This document shows, one piece after another, positions 1 to 11,965 of a stretch of 64,000 bases of DNA; the stretch's first letter is position 1; the number at the start of each line of letters is the position of its first letter. Origin of the DNA: Polydactylus sextarius (taxonomy: Eukaryota > Chordata > Actinopteri > Polynemidae); the NCBI GenBank assembly GCA_016801845.1, contig CM028931.1, forward strand, positions 23,182,802-23,246,801. The letters are read 5' to 3'. Below the pieces are notes generated by a model. That model saw nothing but the letters and a program-made list of their open reading frames with translations. It did not search any database and was not told where the DNA came from. The position numbers were made by a program, and so were the translations under genes.

Positions 1-22
1 CACACACACACACACACACACA
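1..22. repeat. (CA)n microsatellite, cut by window edge
   Basis: An uninterrupted CA dinucleotide run begins at the first base, so its full length is unknown. Confidence 0.95.
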
Positions 23-134
23 AATACACGCTAACACCCAAGTCAGCTGAGAATGGCTGGATTTCCTCTAAACAGACGGACGAGCGTTGCTACAAAGTCT
101 GGAGGCGCGACATAGAAATAATCGGGAGTAATTT

Positions 135-1265
135 GAAGCTACCAATGGAAGTAAATGGGGCAGCCAGCCAAATGTATCTAAATCGTCATTTTTTAACCAC
201 TAATAAAGCTCAAAATATCACTCCACTTCAACAGTAGCATGAATGGGGTCCCTACACATAAACCGAAGTACTGATAACTTAGTAAGTGAACTGTTAACAA
301 TGAAAGTGAATGGGGCAGCCAGCCAAACGTATCTAAATTGTCACTTCTTAACCACTATTTTAAAATAAAAATTTACTAAAATAAATAGTTTTATAAGATT
401 TTCCCAACTTCCTGTTTTCACACCAACTGGTTATGAAAGGTGTTCCAGATCAGCAGATTCATCATTTTCCCTAAAAAAAAAAAAAAAAATTAATATATAT
501 AAAAAAAACAATTGAAGATTGAACAAATGAATCTGAATCTTGAAATACCTTTCATGTTGTTCCTGAAGTAAAAAATGGAAGTAAACATGACATGATTTAG
601 ACACATTTGACCGGCTGCCCCACTTACTTTCATTGTTAGCTGTAACTTAGTAAGTGAACCGAGAGTTTATTAAAAACACCGTTTTACAAGACTTACCCCA
701 ACAACTTGTTTTATTTCCTCGCATTTCCTCACGTTTTTTATCTGGCTCTTCAAGGACACATCGGCCTGTTGTTCAGGAAAAGGATGAATCTGCTGATCTG
801 GAACACCTTTCACCGCCAGCAAATTTGTGGCTAATAATGAAAGTGAATGGGGCAGCCAGCCAAACGTATCACAATTTTAATTTTTTTTTTAACCACTAAT
901 AAGAGAGCCTTTAAAAAGAAGAGTCTTTTTGAGGTTTTTTAGTGGTTAAATTTGGCTGGCTGCCCCATTCACTTTCGTTGTTAACTATTTAGTTAATAAG
1001 TAACAATGAAAATAGATGGGGCAGTCAGCCAAATGTATGCTGGTAAAGTGTAGACCCTATTCATGCTACTGCTGAAATAAAATGTTATATTGAGCTTTAT
1101 TAGTGGTTAAAAATTGTCAATTTAGATACATTTGGCTGGCTGCCCCATTTACTTTCAGCCCCATTTACTTCCAACCAATGTAAAATATCTCTTGAGGGAG
1201 TATTTGACTCATGTTTGTAGTGAAATAGACCCTGGGTTTAAATCACTCCCGATCGTCACTTTAAC
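135..1265. mobile_element. Family A MITE-like cluster 1 (several nested copies)
   Basis: The core 'GGGGCAGCCAGCC' occurs forward near 155, 312, 850 and (as a variant) 1018, and reverse-complemented near 612, 957 and 1137. Between the cores are the shared blocks 'AACCACTAATAAAGCTCAAA', 'AGCAGTAGCATGAATGGGG' and half of the 'CAGATCAGCAGATTCATC' hairpin. The right edge (about 1180-1265) ends in the outer terminal sequence 'ATATCTCTTGAGGGAG', also seen at 4165 and 59600. No transposase frame is present. The open frame at 654-899 is an accidental reading of the element. Confidence 0.8.
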
Positions 1266-1269
1266 ATTT

Positions 1270-2160
1270 TGAAACTTGTCAACCAACCAATCAGCACATG
1301 GCTCATTTTAATATTCATAAGTTCATTCACGAGTGACGGGAGAACGTTTAGAAGCGCGGGCCTATTTATTTTTAGCCCCACTAATATTATTTATGCGTCT
1401 TGGACACCTCGAGGAACAGTTTACAATGTGGAAAAAAAACCGAACACAGTGACACCTTTAAGTTTACTGCGCCGATGATTGAAAACAAGTCAGAACTAGC
1501 GTCGCCTCCTCGTGTAGATTGCGACATTAGCATACAGACGTAGCTCATTTGTCGACGACATCGCGGCAGATGCGGCTTCGCCCTTCGCCCCGCCGTTCTT
1601 CACAAACGCCGGCGGTTGCTCTCACAAATCATCTCTGCGAGAAGGGAAAAAAAAAAAAAAGCGACCCCCCCCCCTTCTAAATGAAACGCTAAATCAACCG
1701 ACGCTTCCTGCTCCCGCGCGGCCGTCGTTCACACCACAGCGGAGATAACGCTTCGTTATTCCGAGTACGCGCGCGTGTTTGATCTCAACAAACGCAGTCC
1801 CGACGGAACAGCGGAGCGTTCGAGTCGACTCGCCTCGCGCTCCTCCGCAACAAAGCAAGCGACAGGTCGCGGGCTTTGTTGTCGACGGCCCTTTAAAGTC
1901 CCGGGGAGAAACGAAACTGAAGTGCGCCGCCGTGTAAACCGACTGTAAACACACATTGGCCCAAGGTTGCGCCGCAGACGCTCATCAAATTTTAACAACG
2001 CCTCCGGGGTGGTCGGACGCAAGCGTGGGTTTTTATATCGTTGTTTTATTGTTTGAATAAGCTTGTTGCTGCAGGACATTATAATTCATTGAACTGTGTG
2101 AAGTTGTGGTTGGGAAAACAAGCGTAGTAGGAAGTTTAAGGACTGCAATGCAGCCAAAAA
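1270..2160. other. Unassigned, partly CpG-rich spacer
   Basis: This stretch is unique at the scale of the window. From about 1500 to 2010 it is CpG-dense, with overlapping open frames on the minus strand (1694-1954 and 1756-2079). None resembles a protein family I know, and their compositions (Arg/Ser/Thr-rich) fit CpG-rich non-coding DNA. It contains a short A run followed by a C run near 1647-1674. Confidence 0.5.
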
Positions 2161-2164
2161 GTAA

Positions 2165-2915
2165 TCACAGAAAGTAAATGGGGCCACCGGCCAAATGCAT
2201 CCAAATTGTCATTTGTTAACCGCTAATAAAGCTGAAAATATCACTTCACTTCAGCAGTAGCAAGAATAGGGTCCCTACATATAAACTGAAGTACGTTTGG
2301 TAAGTGTACTGTTAACAATGAAAGTGAATGGGGCAGTCGGCCAAACGTATCTAAATTGCCATTTTTTAACAACTGGTGGTAGTTTAAGAAAATGATGAAT
2401 CTGCTGATCTGCAACGCACTTCATCACCAGTCTTGTAAAACAATCTTTTTAATAAACTCTCACTTCACTTGTTTTCATCACATCTGGTGATGAAGGGTGT
2501 TCCAGATCAGCAGATTCATCGTTTTCCCGAACTACAGGCAGGTAAATGATGAATCTGCTGATCTGGAACACCTTTCCAAGTTATCAGCACTTCACTATAT
2601 GCGTAGGGACCATATTCATGCTACTGCTGAAGTGAAGTGATATTTTGAGCTTTATTAGCGGTTAAAAAGTGCTGATTTAGATACATCTGGCCGACTGCCC
2701 CATTCACTTTCATTGCTAGCCATTAAACCCAGGGTCTGTCACCATGCATATGAGTCAAACACCACCTCAAGAGATATTTTACGTTAATTGATATAATACC
2801 GAGTTTGGCCGTCTTTTGTTTGCGCAACCATTTAGCTAACAATGAAAGTAAATGGGGCAGCCAGCCAAACGTGTTTAAATTGTCATTTTTTAACCACTAA
2901 TAAACTTCAAAATAT
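2165..2915. mobile_element. Family A MITE-like cluster 2
   Basis: Forward cores lie near 2178 (variant 'GGGGCCACCGGCC'), 2330 and 2860, with a reverse core near 2690. The right part (2720-2850) holds an outer terminal sequence reading inward ('AGGGTCTGTCACCATG', then 'CTCAAGAGATATTTTACG'), so a second element begins here. The hairpin module inside is listed separately. Confidence 0.8.
2496..2573. repeat. Near-perfect hairpin module inside family A
   Basis: The left arm (2496-2523) contains 'CCAGATCAGCAGATTCATC' and the right arm (2544-2573) contains its complement 'GATGAATCTGCTGATCTGG'. The arms are about 28 bp and almost perfect, with a spacer of about 20 bases. The same module recurs, with variable decay, in most family A clusters. 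Confidence 0.85.
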
Positions 2916-3640
2916 CGTTTCATCACATCAATTGATTGTGTCGTATTGTTTGATTTGTTTTTCAGGTTTTTGACCTCGAACCACCTGAGACTGAGGCGCT
3001 CTCTTCCTACTCCTTTGTTCTCCGCAAATAAGGTAAGACTTTTGTTTCCGTCGACTTCAAACCCCTTTTCCATCTGTTATGACAATCTGGCAGCTTCGAA
3101 ACCAGGAGCTTCTAATTACCCAGTAGAACGAGATCGCAGTCTTCCCAGAGTCTCTCGTGTATCGCTGTTTATTCAACAAGTCTCCTCGGACGGACAGAAG
3201 CAATTTAGCTCGCTTTAATTCAAGCGTTTCTTTAATTGCGGCCCGCGCCGTCGCACGTTATTAAGATCCACGTGAGAGCTGCGAGCGTCTTTGCCCCCAA
3301 AAGCGCGAGGCGAGCGTCCCTCCTTGCGCGGCACCCGCGCTTCAAAGAGAGAGGAGCGGCTTAAAGGGGCTAAAACTAAAATTAGCCCAGGCAACAGATA
3401 ACCTACGTGTCGAGATCAAAGCCCAGCTAAACTGTCGGGGTCTTTTTGACGGCGCCTGTGGTGGCGCAGATCCTGGAGGGAGGAATGCGGAGACGGACGA
3501 GAGAGCGCGAGGTGTTCAGTTCCACGGCACAAAGATTATTTAACGGGTGTTTTTAGTTTGAAGTGGTCGAAGTTTTGTGTGACCAAACAACAAACGATGC
3601 TTCGGCTCAGTCTTAACAAGTTATCAAAAGTCAAAAATGG
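2916..3640. other. Unassigned spacer with CpG-rich middle
   Basis: No recognised gene or repeat. The open frame at 2946-3218 has no recognisable similarity. About 3235-3500 is GC- and CpG-rich. Confidence 0.45.
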
Positions 3641-4225
3641 AATTGTTCTACATTAAAACACAGCTGTAAAACAGGATTTTGTAATTAATTCTCTTATTAG
3701 TGGTTAAAAAATGACAGTTTAGATACATTTGGCCGACTGCCCCATTCACTTTCATTGTTAACCAAACGATTTGCCGGTGATCTGCAGATTTGTCATTTTC
3801 CCAAACAACCAGTTGATGAAAATGATGAATCTGCTGATCTGGAACACCCTTCATCACTATTTGTTTTGACTTACTTCTTTTTACTTCTTTTTTTAATAAA
3901 TAACCTTAGTAGTGATTAAAAATTGATAATTTAGATACAGTTGGCTGGCTGCCCCATTCACTTTCATTGTTATCTGTACTTCACTTTATATGTAGGGACC
4001 CTATTCATGCTACTGTTGAAGTGAAGTGATATTTTGAGCTTTATTAGTGGTTAAAAAACGACAATTTAGATACATTTGGCTGGCTGCCCCATTTACTTTC
4101 ATTGTTAACTATTTGCCTGTGAAAACAAAAGACGGTCAAACTCGATAATACTTCAACCAACGTTAAATATCTCTTGAGGGGGCTTTTTGCTCGTATTCGT
4201 GATAAACTAGACCATCACTTTAAAA
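3640..4225. mobile_element. Family A MITE-like cluster 3
   Basis: Reverse-complemented cores occur near 3735, 3945 and 4080. A decayed hairpin module spans 3770-3855. The right end carries the outer terminus 'AAATATCTCTTGAGGGGG' near 4165 and a remnant of the terminal 'CATCACTTTAA' at about 4215. The minus-strand open frame at 3648-3857 is element sequence. Confidence 0.8.
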
Positions 4226-4558
4226 AAAAATCAATTTTATTTATTTTTTTAAAATAGTACTTTCAGAAATGTTTGCCTTTAATTTTAGACAACGTAGAGA
4301 CATTTGACACAGAAGAGAATCCGCCAACACTTGAATGTCTTCAAATAGCTTCTTCTTTTAGTAAATCCTTTTCTTTTTAATGCTCCAGTGTATTTCCTCC
4401 TGAACGGGTCGATGTGCTGGTAATCGCGCCGTCTTGTCATCGATCTGCTCCTTTAATTAAGCAGCGGTGGTAGATTAAACAGAGACGTTAAAGGCAACTT
4501 TAATTAAATTAAATAACTCTACAGCCTGGCTAAATATAGCATCAGTATGTAGACTGTC
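4226..4558. other. A/T-rich spacer
   Basis: AT-rich sequence rich in 'TTTAATTAA'-like stretches. I see no gene, RNA or repeat. Confidence 0.4.
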
Positions 4559-6893
4559 AATCTGTACTTCTACTCTAGTGTCTGTACTTCTACTTTAGTG
4601 TCTGTACTTCTACTCTAGCACATGTACTTCTACTCTAGCGTCCGTACTTCTACTCTAGCACATGTACTTCTACTCTAGCGTCTGTACTTCTACTCTAGTG
4701 TCTGTACTTCTACTCTAGCACATGTACTTCTACTCTAGTGTCTGTACTTCTACTCTAGTGTCTGTACTTCTACTCTAGCACATGTACTTCTACTCTAGTG
4801 TCTGTACTTCTACTCTAGTGTCTGTACTTCTACTCTAGCACATGTACTTCTACTCTAGCATCTGTACTTCTACTTTAGTGTCTGTACTTCTACTCTAGCA
4901 CATGTACTTCTACTCTAGTGTCTGTACTTCTACTCTAGTGTCTGTACTTCTACTTTAGTGTCTGTACTTCTACTCTAGCATCTGTACTTCTACTCTAGCG
5001 TCTGTACTTCTACTCTAGCGTCCGTACTTCTACTCTAGCGTCTGTACTTCTACTCTAGCACATGTACTTCTACTCTAGCACATGTACTTCTACTCTAGTG
5101 TCTGTACTTCTACTCTAGTGTCTGTACTTCTACTCTAGTGTCTGTACTTCTACTCTAGCACATGTACTTCTACTCTAGTGTCTGTACTTCTACTCTAGTG
5201 TCTGTACTTCTACTCTAGCACATGTACTTCTACTCTAGCGTCTGTACTTCTACTTTAGTGTCTGTACTTCTACTCTAGCGTCCGTACTTCTACTCTAGCA
5301 CATTTACTTCTACTCTAGCACATGTACTTCTACTCTAGTGTCTGTACTTCTACTCTAGTGTCTGTACTTCTACTCTAGCACATGTACTTCTACTCTAGTG
5401 TCTGTACTTCTACTCTAGTGTCTGTACTTCTACTCTAGCACATGTACTTCTACTTTAGTGTCTGTACTTCTACTCTAGTGTCTGTACTTCTACTCTAGCA
5501 CATGTACTTCTACTCTAGCGTCTGTACTTCTACTTTAGTGTCTGTACTTCTACTCTAGCGCATGTACTTCTACTCTAGCGTCCGTACTTCTACTCTAGCA
5601 CATGTACTTCTACTCTAGCGTCCGTACTTCTACTCTAGCGTCCGTACTTCTACTCTAGCGTCCGTACTTCTACTCTAGCGTCTGTACTTCTACTCTAGTG
5701 TCTGTACTTCTACTCTAGTGTCCGTACTTCCACTCTAGTGTCTGTACTTCTACTCTAGCGTCCGTACTTCTACTCTAGCGTCCGTACTTCTACTCTAGCG
5801 TCCGTACTTCTACTCTAGCGTCCGTACTTCTACTCTAGCGCATGTACTTCTACTCTAGTATCTGTACTTCTACTTCAGTGTCTGTACTTCTACTCTAGCG
5901 TCTGTACTTCTACTCTAGTGTCCGTACTTCTACTCTAGCGTCTGTACTTCTACTCTAGTGTCCGTACTTCTACTCTAGCGTCTGTACTTCTACTCTAGCG
6001 CATGTACTTCTACTCTAGTATCTGTACTTCTACTTCAGTGTCTGTACTTCTACTCTAGCGTCTGTACTTCTACTCTAGTGTCCATTTCTTCTACTCTAGC
6101 GTCCGTATTTCTACTCTAGCGTCCGTACTTCTACTCTAGCGTCTGTACTTCTACTCTAGCGCATGTACTTCTACTCTAGTATCTGTACTTCTACTTCAGT
6201 GTCTGTACTTCTACTCTAGCGTCTGTACTTCTACTCTAGGGTCTGTACTTCTACTCTAGCGTCTGTACTTCTACTCTAGCACATGTACTTCTACTCTAGC
6301 ATCTGTACTTCTACTCTAGTGTCTGTACTTCTACTCTAGGGTCTGTACTTCTACTCTAGCGTCTGTACTATTACTCTAGCACATGTACTTCTACTCTAGT
6401 ATCTGTACTTCTACTCTAGTGTCTGTACTTCTACTCTAGGGTCTGTACTTCTACTCTAGCACATGTACTTCTACTCTAGCATCTGTACTTCTACTCTAGT
6501 GTCTGTACTTCTACTCTAGGGTCTGTACTTCTACTCTAGCACATGTACTTCTACTCTAGCATCTGTACTTCTACTCTAGTGTCTGTACTTCTACTCTAGC
6601 ACATGTACTTCTACTCTAGCATCTGTACTTCTACTCTAGCGTCTGTACTTCTACTCTAGCACATGTACTTCTACTCTAGCATCTGTACTTCTACTCTAGT
6701 GTCTGTACTTCTACTCTAGGGTCTGTACTTCTACTCTAGCGTCTGTACTTCTACTCTAGCACATGTACTTCTACTCTAGTATGTGTACTTCTACTCTAGC
6801 ATCTGTACTTCTACTCTAGTGTCTGTACTTCTACTCTAGGGTCTGTACTTCTACTCTAGTGTCTGTACTTCTACTCTAGTTCATCTACTCTAG
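4559..6893. repeat. 20-bp minisatellite array, about 116 copies
   Basis: The unit is 'TCTGTACTTCTACTCTAGTG'. The conserved part is 'GTACTTCTACTCTAG', and the four or five bases between conserved parts vary (TGTCT, CACAT, CGTCC, CGTCT, CATCT, GGTCT). Variants are ordered, giving 60-bp higher-order units in the left part (rows at 4681, 4741, 4801, 5341) and about 80-bp units in the right part (6440-6720). One extra base near 6088 shifts the register. The array has no coding character. Its reverse complement forms a second array at 22690-23658. Confidence 0.97.
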
Positions 6894-7385
6894 TTAGACT
6901 ATCAGGTGCTTCATTTAACCACTGAGGTTTTACTTCAGTGTCTTCTCAGATATGATTCAGTCATGTGCTCGTTGACCCGTCGGTGAAAGATGCTGCTCAT
7001 TCGGCGGCGAATTTAAATTTCCATATTTATTTTCCGCCGCCAAACGGGAAACAAAGCGGAGGCCCGCTCCGCCTTCGTCTTTAAATTGGCTATTGATTGA
7101 CGGCGCTGCGGCGGCGGGAGACGATCAATTACCGCCTGCGTTTTTTTATTTATTTATTTTTTCTAAAGAGAGAAATAAATCATTTCGATTTGCTTATAAT
7201 AAACGGGGGTCGGTCATGCAACGCATCACGGCGTCGCGGCAACGCGGCGTCACGCACGTGAGCCTCCATGTGGAGTGAATGAGGTGGGCGGAGTCGAGAC
7301 GTTAATGGAGGACGTGGAGGAGACGCCGTGCTTGTCGCCGGGTTAGCTCCTCCAGCTGTGAAAGTGAATCCGAGGGATGACCACA
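6894..7385. other. Unassigned spacer
   Basis: No repeat of the window's families. Opposing short open frames (7093-7278 + and 7180-7386 -) overlap each other and resemble nothing known. Confidence 0.4.
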
Positions 7386-7640
7386 AACAAACAAAGGCGG
7401 CGTCTACGGGCTCGCTTGTTCTCGATTCGTGACATCAGACGAATGGGAAACGTTAGCAAAGCGACGACTAGCGATCACTAAGCTAACGCTTACGTCAACG
7501 AGCGTCATTTATTTAGCCACAAGTTAGCTCAATAACTCAAATGTATCAATTAGCTTATAAAGGAAACCGCTAACTTTTTTTCCAACAGTGTCCTTGTCCT
7601 GGTGCATGCTGGGAAATGAAGCGCTAGCAAACTTGCGTAC
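7386..7640 (+). repeat. Family B repeat unit
   Basis: The order of blocks is typical for the family: 'ACAAACAAACAAAGGCGGCG', then 'GTTAGCAAAGCGACGACTAG', then 'CACTAAGCTAACGC', then 'GTCCTTGTCCTGGTGCATG' followed by CTGGGAAAT at about 7612. No open frame is conserved between copies. Confidence 0.8.
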
Positions 7641-8310
7641 AACAGTAAAGCTGTTGTAGAGTACGCTAAAACACTATAAAGCAGGTCAAATCGAGTTCTA
7701 GCGTAAAAGAGGCTAAAGATGCTAACAGCTCGGTCTGCTCCGGCGGTTGTAGCGGAGGTGGAGGTGGTGGTGGTGGCAGGTTAAGCTGTCAACAGGCGGA
7801 GCACGGACGCAGCAACCCCTCCGAGTCCTTCCATCTTTCTCAGTCTCCGTGTCTATTTGTGATCTGAGATCAGCGCTAACGCTCTTCTCAGCAGACTGAC
7901 AGACGATACGGCCCGGCCCTCCGGGTTCCGACGTCAGAACGGCCGCAGATCAATACCTCAGAGCTTGGCCGCCTGTCGGCACAAGCTCACGTGCGGCGCT
8001 CGGCATCAGAGCCAGCTGGCGTCCGGCGGAACGGGACCTGGATGCGCGCTGGAACGCAGCAGGAGGGGGGGGGATTCCCGGGATAGTTCCCATGACGGAA
8101 GCGCGTCGGAACTCGGGGTCAGCTGGTTAAATTAAACAGTCCTGACCAAACAAAGCAACAATGGAGGAGGGAGTTGAAGGTGTGTGTGTGTGTGTGTGTG
8201 TGGTCTCTTAACCACTGTGAGACGACGTGTGTGTGTGTGTGTGTGTAATTAGCTGCCGTGTTGCTCCGACTCTTTCGTGTGGCGTCAAGCATGTCGATGT
8301 GTTCACGTTT
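7641..8310. other. Spacer with two (TG)n microsatellites
   Basis: A GGT/GGA-rich stretch lies near 7752-7778. (TG)n runs lie at 8181-8202 and 8227-8246. From about 7890 to 8100 the sequence is CpG-rich. No gene is visible. Confidence 0.5.
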
Positions 8311-8450
8311 GGTCGGATTGATGTAGAGTTTGACAGTTTCACGGCCAAATAGTTAACAGTGAAAGTAAATGGGGCAGCCAGCCAAGCGCGTCTAAATTGT
8401 CAGTTTTTCCACTTCACTTCAGCATGAATAGGGTTCCTACACGTAAACTG
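8311..8450 (+). mobile_element. Family A fragment
   Basis: It has the outer-end motif 'GTTTGACAGTTTCACGGCC', the core 'GGGGCAGCCAGCC' near 8371 and the block 'AGCATGAATAGGGTTCC' near 8424. It breaks off into the 16-bp tandem array. Confidence 0.75.
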
Positions 8451-8454
8451 AACG

Positions 8455-9275
8455 CTTAGCATTGCTAGCGCATAGCATCTTTAACATTTGCCATCTTTAA
8501 TGCTCAGAATTGCAAATGTTTATCATCACTAACATTTATCATCTCTAATTCTTAGCATATTTATTTGTTAGCATCTCTAGCACTTAGCGTCTCTAATGTT
8601 TATTGTCTCTGTCAGTTAGGATCGCTAGCGCTTAGCATCTCTAATGTATAGCGTCTCAAATGTTTATTATCTCTATTGGTTAGCATCGTGAGCGCTAAGA
8701 AGCTCTAATGTTTATTATCACAGTCGGTTAGCATCATTAGCGCTTAGCATCTCTAATGTCTAACGTCTCTAATGTTTATTATCTCTGTTGGTTAGCATAG
8801 CTGGCGCTTACCATCTCTAATGTTTAGCATCTCTAATGTTTATTATCTCTATTGGTTAGCATAGCTAGCGCTTAGCATCTCTATTGTTTATTATCTCTAT
8901 TGGTTAGCATCGCTAGTGCTTAACACCTTTAACATTTAACATATTTAACGCTTAGAATTGATAATGTTTATTATCGCTAACACTTACTAGCTCTCATGTT
9001 TAGCATATTTATCGGTTAGCAGCGCTAGCGCTTAGCATCTTTAACATTTAGCATCTCTAACCTTAAGCATCTCTAATGTTTATTGTTTCTATTAGTTAGC
9101 ATCGCTAGTGCTTAACATCTTTAGCGTTTAGCATCTTTAACAATTAGTATCTCTAATGTTTAGTACTGCTAATGCTTAGCATCGCTAGCGTTTAACATCA
9201 TTAACTTTTAGCATCACTGATGTTAAAAAGCTGTAATGCTTAGCATGACGTTTAGCTTCGCTATCGCTTAGTTTG
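8455..9275. repeat. Degenerate 'TTAGCATCTCTAATG' tandem array
   Basis: Irregular copies of units of about 16-18 bp such as 'GCTTAGCATCTCTAATG', 'TTTATTATCTCTATTGG' and 'TTAGCATCGCTAGCG'. Larger blocks of about 70-90 bp ('ATTATCTCTATTGGTTAGC') are repeated between 8660 and 8920. Related arrays occur at 16.5, 18.1-18.8 and 38.3-38.9 kb. Confidence 0.9.
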
Positions 9276-9297
9276 ACAATCTTATATTTTCACAACG

Positions 9298-9540
9298 AAA
9301 CAGCTTACAATGAAAGTAAATGGGGCAGCCAGCCAAACGTATCTACATCCTCATTTTTTAACCGCTAATAATACTCAAACTATTGCTTCACTTCAGCAGC
9401 AACTAACAAGTGGTAGTAAAGGGTGTACGACTTCAGCAGATTCATCATTTTTCTGAACAACCAGCCAGTGTGCCTGTGAAGGTCGAAGAAAATGATGAAT
9501 CTGCTGATGTGGAACAACATGAAGGGTGTCACATGCGTTT
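9298..9540. mobile_element. Family A fragment with hairpin module
   Basis: Forward core near 9322, block 'CGCTAATAATACTCAAAC', then a decayed hairpin module (about 9430-9520) with arms 'CAGCAGATTCATCATTTT' and 'AAAATGATGAATCTGCTGAT'. Confidence 0.75.
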
Positions 9541-9945
9541 ATGTCACTGACGCTGTTGCGAACGACTTTTAGAACAGAAAGAAAAAAAAAAAGCTCTCTC
9601 CCTCTGTTGTAGCAAATTATCCAATTACAATACAAATAAGAATTAATTTAAAGGGACTAAACTGTCAGATTCCAAAACAAACACAGATTTCACACTTGAC
9701 ACACCCACTTATCAAATCAAAGCCGTCTGCTAAACAGAGAGAAATCAGAGCTTCGCTAACCGCTGACGAATCAACAAAGATGACAAACATGATTGTGTTT
9801 GTCAGAAATAATGAGCAAACAGTCGTATTTGTCAGTTATCACACAACAGTAGCTACGACTTAAAGTGCTCGCTTTGAACTTGATCCAATTAGATATTGCA
9901 CCAATTTAGATAACAAACAGTTGCATATTTTAATATATTACCATG
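9541..9945. other. A/T-rich spacer
   Basis: No gene or repeat recognised. Confidence 0.4.
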
Positions 9946-10425
9946 GTTGAAGTAATTTCGAGTTTGGCCATCGTTTGTTTTCACGGCTAAATAGTTAACA
10001 ATGAAAGTGAATGGGGCAGCCAGCCAAATGTATCTAAATCATCATTTTTAACCACTAATAAAGCTCAAAATATCTCTTTGTTTCAGCAATAGCATGAATA
10101 GGGTCCTTACACATAAACCGAAATACTAATAACTTAGTAAGTGAACTAATAACAATGAAAGTGAATGGGGCAGCCAGCCAAATGTATTTAAATAGTCATT
10201 TTCTACCTACTAATAAGAGAGTTTATTAAAAAGATTGTTTTACAAAACCCACCCAATGTCTTGTTTCCATACCAACTGGTGATGAAGGGTGTTCCAGATC
10301 AGCAGATTCATCATTTTCCCTAAAATAGAACAGTTTTCGCGTTAGGGAAAAGTGATGCATCTTTTGATCTTGAACACAGTTCAGATACGTTTGGCCGACT
10401 GCCCCATTTACTTTCATAGTTACCC
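9946..10425. mobile_element. Family A MITE-like cluster
   Basis: The left outer part ('GAGTTTGGCCATCG' near 9959) leads into forward cores near 10013 and 10168. A single hairpin arm lies near 10287-10318, and a reverse core near 10400 closes the fold-back. Confidence 0.8.
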
Positions 10426-11110
10426 ATCGGGATGTGCAACTTTACTGTTAAATACAACACTCATTCAGTCTTCAGTCTCAGTGTGTGTGTGTTCAGCGTA
10501 AGAAGAGGAGAGAGGGGGGTTTACTATTTAACACGTCGTCTTCACACATCTGTGCGTCGCCGCGGTGGCGCGATGGGGCAGCGAGCCACCGAGACGCTGA
10601 TGTGGATTTATATGTGTGTGTGTGTGTCTGGAGCAGAGTGGTGTTTAATGTGTGAGGCTGGAAGGGTAAGTAAGGATTAATGTGAGATTTCAGAGGGATG
10701 GGGGGGTAGATGGAGGGGAGGTGGGGTATGTACAGTGTAGTATATCCTGAGGAGGAATTGTGACCCCATTGTTGTGATTTGAGATGATTATAAAATGAGG
10801 GATTATACGGTGATATAGGTCTTCAGCTGCTTTAATTGACTCACTGGGTTGGAATTATGTTTGTTGGGAACGTGTGTGTGTGTGTGTGTGTGTGTGTATC
10901 ACGCTCTGATTCCCAGAGGTCGACATACAGACAGACAGATGTTGTTTATAGTTATTCTGCCTGGTATTAGTGTAAAAATATATATAATATAAAAACATGT
11001 TTCATGATAGTCAATAGTCAAGAAAAACGCGATTAAAGTTGTATTTGTTTTCAGGCGTCTTGTTGCGACAAAGTTGCAACGGCAACTTTATTTATTTATT
11101 TATTTGTTTG
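10426..11110. other. Spacer with (TG)n
   Basis: A (TG)n run lies at 10872-10897, and shorter TG runs near 10480 and 10613. The 82-codon frame at 10432-10680 is shaped by those TG runs and is not convincing. Confidence 0.45.
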
Positions 11111-11114
11111 TGTT

Positions 11115-11640
11115 GACGTGTCTAAATAAAGCTCAAAACATCACCTCGCTTTGTTAGTAGCATGAATAGAAAGTACTGATAACTCACTAAGTGTGCCGCT
11201 AACAATGAAAGTAAATGGGGCAGCCAGCCAGATGTGTCTGAATTGCTATTTTTAACCACTAATAAAGCTCAAAATATCTCTTTACTTCAGCAGTAGCGTG
11301 AATAGGGTCCCTACATATAAACTGAAGTACTGATAACTTAGTAACTGTACCGTTGACAATGAAAGTAAATGGGGCAGCCAGCCAAATGTATCTAAATCAT
11401 CATTTTTAACCACTAATAAAGCTCAAAATATCACTTCACCTTTAATTCAAAAGACTGTTTTATGAGACTTAACCAACGTATTGTTTTCCTAACAAGTGTT
11501 GGTGAAGGACGTTCCAGGTCAGCAGATTCATCATTTTCCTCACTTGCGAATCTGCTGATGTGAAACACCCGTACTGTAACCATTTATTTACATTGTTAAA
11601 TAAGTGGTTGATGAAAACAAAAAATGGTCAAACTTAATAT
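11115..11640. mobile_element. Family A MITE-like cluster
   Basis: Forward cores near 11218 and 11370, repeated 'ACCACTAATAAAGCTCAAAA' blocks, and a decayed hairpin arm near 11510-11545. Confidence 0.8.
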
Positions 11641-11785
11641 TACATCACCTTTTTCTTAAAGGTGCGCTAAGTAAGAATCAGAGACTCCTCTTTTAAATGT
11701 TGATAGTAAAAAAAAAAATTAAAATGATTCTCTTTAAAATGATTTATTAGTCTTTTATTGAGTCACGTTACACTGTTGGAATGAT

Positions 11786-11965
11786 ATGTTGGTTTGGCAA
11801 CCTCAGCGCCGTGAACAAGAGCATATTGTTACGCTCTGTGGTGACATTGTTGGCATCGACTTGACTGACGTTGGCCATAGTTTCCAGCTGAGAGATGTCA
11901 GAGAGGCTAAGGCCATCCTGGGTCGACCAATGTCACAACCTTCTCAGGAGTCGAGCATTTCATGG
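11786..11965 (+). other. Unrecognised open frame fused to family A hairpin sequence
   Basis: The frame at 11786-12082 reads through 60 or so residues of balanced composition (for example 'HIVTLCGDIVGIDLTDVGHS'). It then enters a family A hairpin arm ('GTTCCAGATCAGCAGATTC' near 11971). The first part is not one of the window's repeats. It could be a relic of a coding sequence or simply chance. I recognise no family, and there is no start or splice evidence. Confidence 0.2.

Noticed and set aside
4559..6893. CRISPR-like array of evenly spaced repeats
   Set aside because: The units are contiguous 20-mers with no unique spacers and the genome is a vertebrate's. This is a minisatellite.
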